A DNA stretch of 64,000 nt, taken from positions 248,001 to 312,000 of the forward strand of contig NZ_JAGDYT010000004.1 of assembly GCF_049116555.1 (NCBI RefSeq), given 5' to 3'. Positions 34,545 to 43,763 of this stretch are shown piece after piece (within the stretch, counting starts at the first letter, position 1; each line of letters opens with the position of its first letter). Under the pieces are notes generated by a model. The model did not search any database. It saw only the letters and a program-made list of their open reading frames with translations, and was not told where the DNA came from. Position numbers and translations under genes: made by a program. Source of the DNA: Maricaulis maris_C (GTDB lineage: Bacteria; Pseudomonadota; Alphaproteobacteria; Caulobacterales; Maricaulaceae).

Positions 34545-37500
34545 ATGCGTCGCCGTTTCTTGTTCGCCAGCGCCCTTGCCACGCTGACCGTTACAGCTCC
34601 TGCCGCTTTCGCAGATCGCGAAATCAGCGACGAAATCACCACGCCGATCGCCACCTCCACGGCGGGCGATGGCGGCGTCGCCGACAATATTGTCATCACG
34701 GCCGGCGGCCGCGTTACGCTCGTTCCGAACGCGACCGCGGTCACGATCGACAGCGACAATGACGTGACCAATAGCGGCTCGATCATCATCGAAGGCGATG
34801 ATGATGGCGGCGTCGGCATTCACGCCATCGGTGGCAATACCGGCAACATCACGAATTCGGGAACCATCCAGGTTGTCGCCGAGACCCGCGCGGCCGACAC
34901 GGATGACCCCGCCGACGGTATTGTGGATGGCCCGATCGCCATTGGCTCGAACCGCGTTGCCATCCTTGTTGACGGGGCAGCCGTCTTCACCGGCGACATC
35001 GTGGCATCCGCTGGCAGCACGATGACCGTGATCGGCAATGATTCAGCTGGCTTGCGTCTTCTGACGGGCCTCGATGGCAATATCAGCACCGCAGGCCTCA
35101 TCCGCGTGATCGGCGACAACAGTTTCGGCGTCGAGCTGCGCGGCACGGTCACCGGTGATGTGACGCTCGACGGCCGCTATGAAGCCAATGGCGAAGGCAG
35201 TGGCGGCATCCTGATTGCCAGTGACATTGACGGCGCATTGAGCATTGGCGGTACCGTCAATGCCACGGCCTACCGCTTCATCGGACGGCCGAATGAAGAC
35301 GTACGCGACACGCTTGAGGCCGAGGATCGCGCCGATAGCGCCTCACCTGTCCTGGTGAACGGCAATGTCAGCGGTGGCGTCTTCTTCAGCGGCTTCTCTA
35401 CGGACCGACCCAGCACACCGTCAGCCAATATTTCCGTTCGCGGTTCTGCACCGGCGGCGCACATCCTGGCCAATGCGAGCTCCGGCGACATTGTCCTCGG
35501 CGAAGTCGTCCTGGAAGCGATTCCTGATGATCCCGACACGGCCGATGTTGATGAAAGCGTCGCTGCCGAGCTGATCGGCTACGCGCTCGTCAATCGCGGC
35601 AATATCCAGTCCGCCGGCAATCTGGACGGTGTCGATACCGTCTCGCTCTTCGTCAATGGCACGGACGGGCATACGGTCAGCCTGACCGGTGGTTTCCTCA
35701 ATGAGGGCGATATCGGCGGCTCGGCCTGGGCCGGACAATCCACTGGCGTCCTGATGGGCAATGGCGCGATTGTCCCGACATTTGCCAATGCCGGAAACAT
35801 CCTGATCCGGACGAATAGCGAAGGGTCTCACGCGCAAGGCGTCTATATCGATACCGGTGCGAATGTTCCGATGCTCGTGAATTCGGGCGTCATCGATGCG
35901 ACCGCGCTCAATGGTGGCGGCGGCACCGCGCTGACCGATGTCTCCAATTCTCTCACCATGATCGAGAATACCGGTGAAATCGGCGCCTATCACCTCAACA
36001 CCGTCCCGGGCACCGACCCCCAGATTGATGATCTGGTTGCGATCGATCTTTCGGCGAACACCGTGGGAACGACCGTGCGCCAATACCGCGCGGATGACGC
36101 CGAAGATGGTTTCGTCGAAGAGATCATCGGCGACGTCCGGTTCGGATCCGGCGACGACCGCCTGCAAGTTGAATCCGGCTCCGTGACGGGCGATCTCAGC
36201 TTCGGCGATGGCGCTGACGAATTGATCATCACCGGCGGCACGGTTGTGGGTGGCCTGAATGATTCCGACGGCAATCTCGCGATCGAAGTCGATAATGCCG
36301 GTCTCAGCCTCAGCGCCAGCACCAGCGCCGACATTGCGACCGCACGCTTCGGCGACGGCTCCGTCATCCGCTTCCAGATTGACGACGACGCCGGTACGGC
36401 AGCCAGCCTGACGGCGTCAGGCGACATCACCTTCCAGTCCGGCTCTCGTGTCGCCGCGACGCTGGCCAATCTGATTGGCGACGGCGCGACCTATGTCGTT
36501 GTGTCGGCGAATAATCTTGTCATCGAGGAAAGCCTCGACATCCTTCAGAACACCGAGGCTCCCTGGCTGTATGAATCCAGCCTCGAATTCGACCCCAATA
36601 ATGCCAATGCGCTCATCCTGACCCTGCGTCGTCGCACGGCAGAAGAATTGGGGATGAACGCCAATCAGGGCGCTGCCTATGCCGCAGCCCTGGAAGGTTG
36701 GCAGGGCAATGACCTTCTCGGCGAGGCGATCGCATCCCTGCTCACCCAGGATGAATTCTTCTCGGCCTATGACCAATTGCTCCCGGAATATGCTGCCAGC
36801 GCGATCCAGTTTGCGCTCGCGGCCAATGACAGCTCGGTCGGCGCGCTCGCCAATCGCCTGGAAGCCGTGCGTCGCAGCCCGGAAGAGACCGGTGGTCTCT
36901 GGATCCAGGAATTCGGTTACTTCGCCGATCGCGCCGGCACCGCTTTCGGTCCGGGCTATCGCGGTCACGGTATTGGTGTCGCAGTGGGTTTCGACCGCCC
37001 CGTCGGCCCCTTCTATGCCGCCGGTCTGAACTTCGTCGGCGCGGCCAGCGAAGTCTCGGAAGTGGACGGCGTCGATGACCCGATGAGTGCGCTGACGGCT
37101 CAAATCGGTGCCTATGCCGGCGCTCATACCGACATGTTCGACCTCGATATCTACGCCGCCCTTGGCTATGACAGCTTTGAGCATAATCGTCGCGTGCTGA
37201 TCGGCGAGTTTGATGCCTCGCCAAGCGCGGAATGGACCGGCTGGCACACCTCAGCGTCAGCCCGCATCGGTCGGGACATCGCTTTCACCGACAATTGGTA
37301 TTTCCGGCCCGCTTTCTCGGTGGATTACCTGCGCCTGAGCGAGAGCGGTTACACCGAAACCGGTGGCGGTATCGGCGTCGACCTTTCGGTCGGTGATCGG
37401 GAAACCACCAGCTTCTCGGGTACAGGCCTCATGACATTGGGTGCCCGCTTCGAGAATGACAATTCCTGGTGGGCTCCGACAGTGCGGGTCGGCTTCCGCA

Positions 37501-37721
37501 ACGAGTTCGGCGATTCCGATGCCGAGACGACAGCGAGCTTCTCGGACTTTGACGACACCTTCACGCTGCGCTCACAGGCGATGCCGGGAACCGGCGCGAT
37601 CCTGGGCTTCGGTATTGCTGCCGGGTCGGGCTATTCGACCTTCTCGTTCGACTATGACGCTGATGTGCGCGAGGACTTCATTCGCCACACGGCCCGCCTG
37701 GTCATGCGGATGATCTTCTGA
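34545..37721 (+). CDS. Autotransporter outer-membrane protein
   Basis: A 1058-residue type Va secretion protein. The start MRRRFLFASALATLTVTAPA opens a signal peptide cleaved near AFA-DR (residue 22); the frame is open back through glnA on another register but that part is a shadow. Residues about 25-780 are a passenger rich in Gly, Asn, Asp and short beta repeats (NSGSIIIEGDDDGG, NSGTIQVVAETRA, SAGLIRVIGDNSFG), typical of a right-handed beta helix. Residues about 790-1058 form the beta-barrel (GLWIQEFGYFADRAGTAFG onward), ending in Phe (RLVMRMIF) as required by the BAM complex. No protease triad was seen in the passenger, so adhesion or surface-layer roles are likelier than enzymatic ones. 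Confidence 0.92.
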   Translation: MRRRFLFASALATLTVTAPAAFADREISDEITTPIATSTAGDGGVADNIVITAGGRVTLVPNATAVTIDSDNDVTNSGSIIIEGDDDGGVGIHAIGGNTGNITNSGTIQVVAETRAADTDDPADGIVDGPIAIGSNRVAILVDGAAVFTGDIVASAGSTMTVIGNDSAGLRLLTGLDGNISTAGLIRVIGDNSFGVELRGTVTGDVTLDGRYEANGEGSGGILIASDIDGALSIGGTVNATAYRFIGRPNEDVRDTLEAEDRADSASPVLVNGNVSGGVFFSGFSTDRPSTPSANISVRGSAPAAHILANASSGDIVLGEVVLEAIPDDPDTADVDESVAAELIGYALVNRGNIQSAGNLDGVDTVSLFVNGTDGHTVSLTGGFLNEGDIGGSAWAGQSTGVLMGNGAIVPTFANAGNILIRTNSEGSHAQGVYIDTGANVPMLVNSGVIDATALNGGGGTALTDVSNSLTMIENTGEIGAYHLNTVPGTDPQIDDLVAIDLSANTVGTTVRQYRADDAEDGFVEEIIGDVRFGSGDDRLQVESGSVTGDLSFGDGADELIITGGTVVGGLNDSDGNLAIEVDNAGLSLSASTSADIATARFGDGSVIRFQIDDDAGTAASLTASGDITFQSGSRVAATLANLIGDGATYVVVSANNLVIEESLDILQNTEAPWLYESSLEFDPNNANALILTLRRRTAEELGMNANQGAAYAAALEGWQGNDLLGEAIASLLTQDEFFSAYDQLLPEYAASAIQFALAANDSSVGALANRLEAVRRSPEETGGLWIQEFGYFADRAGTAFGPGYRGHGIGVAVGFDRPVGPFYAAGLNFVGAASEVSEVDGVDDPMSALTAQIGAYAGAHTDMFDLDIYAALGYDSFEHNRRVLIGEFDASPSAEWTGWHTSASARIGRDIAFTDNWYFRPAFSVDYLRLSESGYTETGGGIGVDLSVGDRETTSFSGTGLMTLGARFENDNSWWAPTVRVGFRNEFGDSDAETTASFSDFDDTFTLRSQAMPGTGAILGFGIAAGSGYSTFSFDYDADVREDFIRHTARLVMRMIF

Positions 37722-37745
37722 TCCATCTCTCCGGGTTTCAAACAG

Positions 37746-37779
37746 CCGGCCCGCTGCAATGCAGTCGGGCCGGTTTTTT
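37746..37779 (+). terminator. Rho-independent terminator of the autotransporter gene
   Basis: CCGGCCCG-CTGCAATGCAGT-CGGGCCGG, with an inner CTGC/GCAG pairing, followed by TTTTTT. Confidence 0.9.
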
Positions 37780-37804
37780 GTGTGGAACACCCTGAAAACC
37801 TCTG

Positions 37805-37831
37805 TCGACGGCTGCACAGACAGGCTATCCG
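37805..37831 (+). promoter_or_regulatory. Predicted parE promoter
   Basis: TCGACGG, 12 bases, then GCTATCC, close to the Caulobacter-type consensus and located about 60 bases before the parE start codon, just after the preceding terminator. Confidence 0.42.
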
Positions 37832-37889
37832 CGCCCGATTCGCTGCGTAGAATTCCCCTACCTGCCGCCGACTCGTGCAAAGTGGACCG

Positions 37890-39908
37890 ATGTCGAACCA
37901 GAACTCCGATTCCGACCTGTTTGGCGGTGCTCCGGCGCCGACCCCTTCCAAGGCCCCGGCCCCGGGCTACTCGGCGGCCCATATCGAGGTGCTGGAAGGT
38001 CTTGAAGCCGTTCGCCGACGTCCGGGCATGTATATCGGCGGGACTGATGAGCGTGCCTATCATCACCTCTTTGCCGAGATCCTCGACAACTCGATGGATG
38101 AAGCCGTGGCCGGCTGGGCCGACCGGATCGAGGTCGCGGTCGACGAGGACGGCTATATCACCGTGACGGACAATGGGCGGGGCATCCCGGTCGACCCTCA
38201 CCCCAAGTATCCGGACAAGTCGGCGCTTGAAGTCGTTCTCACGGTCTTGCATGCCGGCGGCAAGTTCTCCGACAGTGCCTACAAGACCTCCGGCGGCCTG
38301 CACGGCGTCGGCATTTCAGTGGTCAACGCCCTCTCGGAAGTTCTTGACGTCGAAGTCGCGCGCGAAAAAACGCTGTGGACCCAGTCCTATTCCCGCGGCC
38401 TGCCGCTCGGCAAGCTGGTCAATGCCGGCGCCGCACCGAACCGGCGTGGCACCAAGATCCGCTTTTTGCCTGATCGGCAGATCTTCGGCGAGAAGATGTC
38501 GGTCAAACCCGCGCGCATCTATGCGATGGCGCGGTCGAAAGCTTTCCTTCGCCGTGGCGTGAAGATCCAGTGGCGCTGCGCCCCGAGCCTGGTTGAAGGC
38601 ACGGACATCCCCGCTGACGATATCCTCTGCTTCCCGGGCGGGCTGGCTGACCGGATGACGGAGATGGCCGACAAGCGCGCGCTCATCACGGCTGAAGCCT
38701 TCACCGGGCGTGTCGAGCGCGAGGATGGCGCGGGCGGCGTCGAGTGGGCGATCACCTGGTCCGGCAATGGCTATGGCGGCGACGCAGACGGCTTTTGCCA
38801 GTCCTATTGCAATACGGTTCCAACACCACAGGGCGGCACCCACGAGCAGGGTCTCCGCGCGGCCCTCTCCAAGGGCTTGCGCGCCTATGCCGAGCACACC
38901 CATGCCAAGAAGGCGGCTCAGATAACGGCTGAGGACGTATTGGGGGGCGCGGGCGCGCTGGTGTCGGTCTTCATTGGTGATCCTGAATTCCAGGGCCAGA
39001 CCAAGGAACGCCTGGCGACCCCGGAAGCGACCAAGCTGGTGGAGACCGCGGTCCGCGACCAGTTCGACCACTGGCTTGCCGGCTCACCGAAGGAAGCCGC
39101 CAAGCTCGTTGAATTCGCAATTGAGCGCGCCGATGACCGGATGCGCCGGCGCAAGGAAAAGAACGTCAAGCGCCAGACTGCCTCGCGTCGCCTTCGCCTG
39201 CCAGGCAAACTGGCGGATTGTTCGCGCGCCGATGCCGACGGGACCGAGCTTTTCCTGGTCGAGGGTGACTCGGCCGGCGGCTCTGCCAAGCAGGCCCGTT
39301 CACGCCAGACCCAGGCCATTCTTCCGCTGCGCGGCAAGATCCTCAATGTTGCGTCAGCGACGGCCGACAAGATTTCCGCCAACCAGGAAATCAGCGACCT
39401 CCTGCTCGCGCTTGGCTGCCAGACTGGGAGCCGGTTCAAGCTGGAAGAATTGCGCTATGAGCGCGTCGTCATCATGACCGACGCCGATGTTGATGGCGCC
39501 CATATCGCTGCGCTGCTGATCACTTTCTTCTACCGGTCCATGCCTGAGCTCATTCATTCGGGACGGCTCTTCCTGGCCCAGCCACCGCTGTATCGCCTGA
39601 CCCAAGGGACGCGTACGCTGTATGCCCGCGATGACGCCCATCGCGAACAATTGATCCGCGACGAGTTCAAGGCCAACAGCAAGATTGATGTCGGCCGATT
39701 CAAGGGCCTTGGAGAAATGACTCCGAGCCAGCTCAAGCAGACGACGATGGACCCCGCCGTGCGTACGCTCGCGCGCGTTGTGATCGATGAGGATGATCTG
39801 CCGAGCCTGGAAGCCCTGGTCGAGACCCTGATGGGCAAGAAGCCGGAAGCGCGTTTCAAGTTCATCCAGGACAATGCCAGCTTCGTCACCGAAGAACTCG
39901 ATCTCTAG
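37890..39908 (+). CDS. parE: DNA topoisomerase IV subunit B
   Basis: ATPase subunit of the type II topoisomerase that separates daughter chromosomes. The 672-residue protein starts MSNQNSDSDLFGGAPAP; a linker-like N-terminus precedes the GHKL ATPase domain (EVLEGLEAVRRRPGMYIGG; EILDNSMDEAVAG; TSGGLHGVGISVVNALS). The TOPRIM domain shows LVEGDSAGGSAKQAR near 457 and DADVDGAHIAALL near 530. Assigned as ParE and not GyrB because it lacks the longer gyrase insert and follows the alphaproteobacterial ParE pattern KQTTMDPAVRTLARV; its partner parC is not in the window. Confidence 0.93.
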   Translation: MSNQNSDSDLFGGAPAPTPSKAPAPGYSAAHIEVLEGLEAVRRRPGMYIGGTDERAYHHLFAEILDNSMDEAVAGWADRIEVAVDEDGYITVTDNGRGIPVDPHPKYPDKSALEVVLTVLHAGGKFSDSAYKTSGGLHGVGISVVNALSEVLDVEVAREKTLWTQSYSRGLPLGKLVNAGAAPNRRGTKIRFLPDRQIFGEKMSVKPARIYAMARSKAFLRRGVKIQWRCAPSLVEGTDIPADDILCFPGGLADRMTEMADKRALITAEAFTGRVEREDGAGGVEWAITWSGNGYGGDADGFCQSYCNTVPTPQGGTHEQGLRAALSKGLRAYAEHTHAKKAAQITAEDVLGGAGALVSVFIGDPEFQGQTKERLATPEATKLVETAVRDQFDHWLAGSPKEAAKLVEFAIERADDRMRRRKEKNVKRQTASRRLRLPGKLADCSRADADGTELFLVEGDSAGGSAKQARSRQTQAILPLRGKILNVASATADKISANQEISDLLLALGCQTGSRFKLEELRYERVVIMTDADVDGAHIAALLITFFYRSMPELIHSGRLFLAQPPLYRLTQGTRTLYARDDAHREQLIRDEFKANSKIDVGRFKGLGEMTPSQLKQTTMDPAVRTLARVVIDEDDLPSLEALVETLMGKKPEARFKFIQDNASFVTEELDL

Positions 39909-40024
39909 CGATCCTTGGGCTATGGGCGCCGCGGTTGCGTCAGGATACTGCCCGGCGAGTGGACAAGTCTGCGCGCCGCGCTAGCCTCTCGCGCAGCACT
40001 ATCCAGAATCACGAGGGGAAGCCG

Positions 40025-42640
40025 ATGACCTGTACACGCGCACTCAAGAACGCCCTGCTTGGGGCCAGCCTGATGGTCGGCGGCCTGGGCGGCATGGCCC
40101 TGGCCGAGCCGGTCGAATTCTTCCAGGTCGAGGGCATCGATTATGACCCGGACGTACCCGCGCCAGAGGATGTGATCGGATGGGGGGTCGGCGACCGCCC
40201 GGTACGCCATGACCAGCTGGTGAGCTATCTTTCGGAGATTGCCAACGGGTCCGACCGTATCTCGGTCGAGACGATCGGCTACACCCATGAGCGGCGCCCG
40301 ATCCTGTTCTTTGTCGTCACCTCACCGGAAAACCATGCGCGTATCGACGAGATCCGGGCCCAGCACCTGGCCTCGCTCGAGCCGGGCGCGCCGGTGAGTG
40401 ATGGCCCTGCCATCCTGTGGCTGAACTACGGGGTCCATGGTGCCGAGTCCGCCGGGATGGATGCATCCATCCCGACACTCTACCACCTCGCCGCTGCGCA
40501 AGGCCCCGAGATTGAGTCGACCCTGGACGACAGCGTCATCCTGATCACCGCCATCTTCAATCCGGATGGCCATTCGCGCCGGGTCAATCATGTTGAGACC
40601 TTCGGCGGCGATGTCCGGGTGACCGATCCCGATCACCAACAGCATAATTTGTGGACTGCCGCGCGGACCAATCATTACTGGTTCGATCTCAACCGCCAGT
40701 GGCTGTTGCAAACCCAGCCTGAATCTCAAGCCTGGCTGGAGCAATGGCATGAATGGAAGCCGCAGGTTTCCGCCGACTTCCACGAGATGGGTACGGAAAG
40801 CACCTTCTATTTCCACCCCGGCGAACCCCTGCGCCGCAATCCCCTCATCCCGGAGCGGGCACGCGATCTGACCCTTGGCATCGCCCAGCACCACATCGAC
40901 TTCCTCGATAGTGAGGCGCGGCTATATACGTCCGAGGAAGGCTTCGACAATTTCTATGTCGGCAAGGGTTCGACCTATCCGCAGGTCAATGGCTCGCTTG
41001 GCATCCTGTTCGAGATCGGCGCGGCCCGCGGCGGCCTGATCGAAGCCGAACGGGGCCTGGTCAGTCATGGCGACAATGTTCGCACCCATTTCCGCACTTC
41101 GTTGACCACGATCGAAGGCGGCATTGCCGGACATGACGAGATCGCCGCCTATCAGCGCGACTTTTTTGCCAATTCGGCCACCGAGGCCGGGCGCGACCGC
41201 GATCGCGGCTTCGTCTTTACGGCGGACGGTGACCCGGCCCGCGCGAACATGTTTGTCGACTTGCTCAATCGCCATGACATCCGGGTCAATCGACTGGCCC
41301 GTGATGTGCGCAGCAATGGCCGCACCTATCGCGCCGACGAGAGTTTCGTCGTCGAACTGGCCCAGCCGCAATACACGATGATCAGGTCGATGTTCGACCA
41401 ACCCACCGAGTTCGAAGAAAACATTTTCTACGATGTTTCGGGCTGGACCCTGCCTCTGGCCTATGACCTCGACTACACGGCTCTGGGTCGCGATTGGTCC
41501 ACTGATCTGCTCGGCGCGGAAACAGGTCCGGAATCGCTCGCCCAGCCGGCGCCGCCGCGGTCAAGCTATGGCTATGTCCTGCGTTGGTCGGATTATTATG
41601 CACCGCGTGCCCTCTATCGCCTGCTGGATGCCGATGTCCGCGTTCGTGTTGCCACCGAGCCGGCAACGATAGCGACGCATACGGGCGCCACGGAGTTCGG
41701 CCCGGGCGCGGTCTTTGTGCCACTGGTCGGTCAGGACCCGGATCGCGAGACCATCCATCAGCTCGTCGCATCGATAGCCGAAGATGATGGTGTTGCGGTT
41801 CACGCCGTGACATCCGGCTCGACGGCGGCAGGTTCACCCGACCTGGGTGACGGCAATGGTTTCCGTGCGGTGCGCCGCCCCGAAATCCTCGTCCTGTTTG
41901 ACAATGGGCTGACAAGCTATGATGCCGGCGAAGTCTGGCATCAGCTCGATCACCGCATGAACATACCGGTCACCTTGCGCCGCAAGAATGATCTGGGTGG
42001 CCTCGATTGGTCTCGCTACACCCATATGGTGATTGTCGGTGGCGGCAATACCAGCCTGCCCTCGCGCAGCGCCGAGCGGGTCGAACAGTGGATTCGTGAG
42101 GATGGCGGAGTGCTCGTCACCATGCGCCAAGCCTCGGTCATGGCACAGTCGACCTTCTTCGATATGGAAGCGGAAGACGACACTGAAGAGGACACGGATA
42201 GCGAGACACCGGACCGCCGCAATTACGCGGATATCGGGGTCGATGACGCTGAACATGTCATTGGCGGAGCGATCTTCCAGACCGATCTGGACCCCTCACA
42301 TCCGATTGGCTTCGGCTATGGTGATCGCCTCCTGCCCGTCCACCGCAATACCACGCTCACCCTGCAACGGCCGGAGGGCAACCCCTTCGCTGTGGTGGCT
42401 GAGTACGCGGATGATCCGCTGATGTCGGGATATGCCTCTGAGATGCGCCAGGATGAAATCAGCGGCACGCCGGCCGTGATCGCTCAGCGGCTGGGTCGCG
42501 GCAGCGTCGTGATGTTCGCCGACAACCCGATGTTCCGGGCCACATTCCGCGGCACTGAGCGGGCCTTCATGAATGCGATCTTCTTCGGTGCTCTGATCGA
42601 TCGCCCCTTTGGCGACTACAATGATGAGGACCATCACTAG
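40025..42640 (+). CDS. Secreted M14 family zinc carboxypeptidase
   Basis: An exported metallopeptidase of 871 residues. The signal peptide is residues 1-28 (NALLGASLMVGGLGGMALA). Zinc ligands are visible as VHGAES near residue 138 (His and Glu) and a His in the ADFHEMGTE segment near 255, and the catalytic Glu lies in LFEIGAARGG near 343, the order of the M14 fold (about residues 60-380). The C-terminal half ends in a glutamine-amidotransferase-like domain (MVIVGGGNTSLPSRSAE onward) interrupted by a very acidic loop (EAEDDTEEDTDSE near 720). The start ATG follows GAGGGGA. Similar long M14 proteins are common in Maricaulis- and Xanthomonas-type genomes; substrate unknown. Confidence 0.88.
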   Translation: MTCTRALKNALLGASLMVGGLGGMALAEPVEFFQVEGIDYDPDVPAPEDVIGWGVGDRPVRHDQLVSYLSEIANGSDRISVETIGYTHERRPILFFVVTSPENHARIDEIRAQHLASLEPGAPVSDGPAILWLNYGVHGAESAGMDASIPTLYHLAAAQGPEIESTLDDSVILITAIFNPDGHSRRVNHVETFGGDVRVTDPDHQQHNLWTAARTNHYWFDLNRQWLLQTQPESQAWLEQWHEWKPQVSADFHEMGTESTFYFHPGEPLRRNPLIPERARDLTLGIAQHHIDFLDSEARLYTSEEGFDNFYVGKGSTYPQVNGSLGILFEIGAARGGLIEAERGLVSHGDNVRTHFRTSLTTIEGGIAGHDEIAAYQRDFFANSATEAGRDRDRGFVFTADGDPARANMFVDLLNRHDIRVNRLARDVRSNGRTYRADESFVVELAQPQYTMIRSMFDQPTEFEENIFYDVSGWTLPLAYDLDYTALGRDWSTDLLGAETGPESLAQPAPPRSSYGYVLRWSDYYAPRALYRLLDADVRVRVATEPATIATHTGATEFGPGAVFVPLVGQDPDRETIHQLVASIAEDDGVAVHAVTSGSTAAGSPDLGDGNGFRAVRRPEILVLFDNGLTSYDAGEVWHQLDHRMNIPVTLRRKNDLGGLDWSRYTHMVIVGGGNTSLPSRSAERVEQWIREDGGVLVTMRQASVMAQSTFFDMEAEDDTEEDTDSETPDRRNYADIGVDDAEHVIGGAIFQTDLDPSHPIGFGYGDRLLPVHRNTTLTLQRPEGNPFAVVAEYADDPLMSGYASEMRQDEISGTPAVIAQRLGRGSVVMFADNPMFRATFRGTERAFMNAIFFGALIDRPFGDYNDEDHH

Positions 42641-42699
42641 CCGGAAATGCGGGCGCGAGGTCAAATCTCGCGCCCGCCAATTCGATTGGCGATCGCGAC

Positions 42700-43521
42700 C
42701 TACTGGTTATCGCGCAGCACATCCCGCGACATATTGTTGAGAGCCGCCGACCAGACATTCGGCCGGATGTCGCACCGCATATTGTTCTGACCGATATCAT
42801 AAGGCCCGTCATAGACCGGGCAGACACACGCGGTCAGGCCATCCTCGCCAGCATCACTGCAAGGCGCCGTCATGCAGCCGGCATAATTGGTCCCGGTATT
42901 CTCACAGCTCGTTGAGCCAAAGTCGAAATCCTGGCTGTATTCGAGCGAAAACGTCGAGATCAGGGTGGCTTCCGGCAAATAGGGGTAGAGGGTCTGACCC
43001 TCGCCCGTTTCCATATCCCCGAGATATTCGCACACCGGCGCAAACTGGCAGTGCTCAGCCTGGGCGATATGGGGGTCATCCATGTTGCAGCGACCGCTCA
43101 GGAGGCTGGCCATGTTGAGGCAATTCGAGCCATCCTCGTTGCAAACCTCCGCGGTGGCATCGCGCACGACCGGATTCAGGATCGAGCCGACCTCCACAAA
43201 ATTATAGATTGTCTGGTGCAGGTCGGACGGTTCGGTAAACGCGAAACACTGGCACTCCGCATTGGCGGTCGCACCGTCGGCACTGTCACCCGGCACGCAG
43301 GGCAAGCTCTGGCTCGCCCCGTCCGATGTCGCGATGGTGTCACCCGGCCCGGAGTAGTAGCACAGCGCATATGGATTGCCGGTACAGGCGAGAAAATTGG
43401 AGACTTCCTCGAAGGCATCTGCGCGTGGTGGTTCGTCCGCATCCGGGCCGTCGATCTCGGCAGAACACGCAGCGGCCAGAACGATGACCGACAGGAAGAC
43501 ATAGGGGTTGAATAGTTTCAT
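42700..43521 (-). CDS. Cysteine-rich putative lipoprotein, unknown function
   Basis: A 273-residue exported protein. The start MKLFNPYVFLSVIVLAAACS gives a short signal with a lipobox-like LAAAC (cysteine 19), so it is probably anchored in the outer membrane; 17 further codons upstream are open but not signal-like. The mature part has about twenty cysteines arranged in pairs and short clusters (CQCF, CNEDGSNC, CNMDD, CVCPVYDG), suggesting a disulfide-rich extracellular fold. No family recognised. It ends 59 bases from the M14 gene, convergently, and is divergent from the amidohydrolase operon across 242 bases. Confidence 0.7.
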   Translation of the reverse strand: MKLFNPYVFLSVIVLAAACSAEIDGPDADEPPRADAFEEVSNFLACTGNPYALCYYSGPGDTIATSDGASQSLPCVPGDSADGATANAECQCFAFTEPSDLHQTIYNFVEVGSILNPVVRDATAEVCNEDGSNCLNMASLLSGRCNMDDPHIAQAEHCQFAPVCEYLGDMETGEGQTLYPYLPEATLISTFSLEYSQDFDFGSTSCENTGTNYAGCMTAPCSDAGEDGLTACVCPVYDGPYDIGQNNMRCDIRPNVWSAALNNMSRDVLRDNQ

Positions 43522-43763
43522 GGCGCTCTCCCAGCCTGGAGGCCGCGCTTCCCGGCCCGACCCTCCATCCAAGATTGCATTGATTCACTGCATCACCAAT
43601 AGTAGCGCTCCGAGCTCGGCGAGCCGCGTAAGGCATCCTGCTGAATATTCACAAATCTTTCCCTCGACCGACGCATCGGGGTTTGACGGCAAGGGCGCGA
43701 GGGCGTTCAATTGCTCAATCTCGTTCGGCTCCGCAGTGCCGAACGCCAAGTGGGGAATAGACA
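43522..43763. other. Divergent promoter region
   Basis: Holds the promoters of the Cys-rich lipoprotein and of the amidohydrolase pair. A perfect TTGACGG (43683-43689) fits a -35 on the plus strand, though no good -10 follows. A 7-base inverted repeat is listed separately. No gene is seen. Confidence 0.4.
43723..43744. repeat. Inverted repeat GTTCGGC-N8-GCCGAAC upstream of amidohydrolase operon
   Basis: Perfect 7-base arms with an 8-base centre, 19 bases before the start codon at 43764 and just ahead of the GGGGAA ribosome site. It could be an operator or an mRNA hairpin hiding or exposing the ribosome site. Confidence 0.5.
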
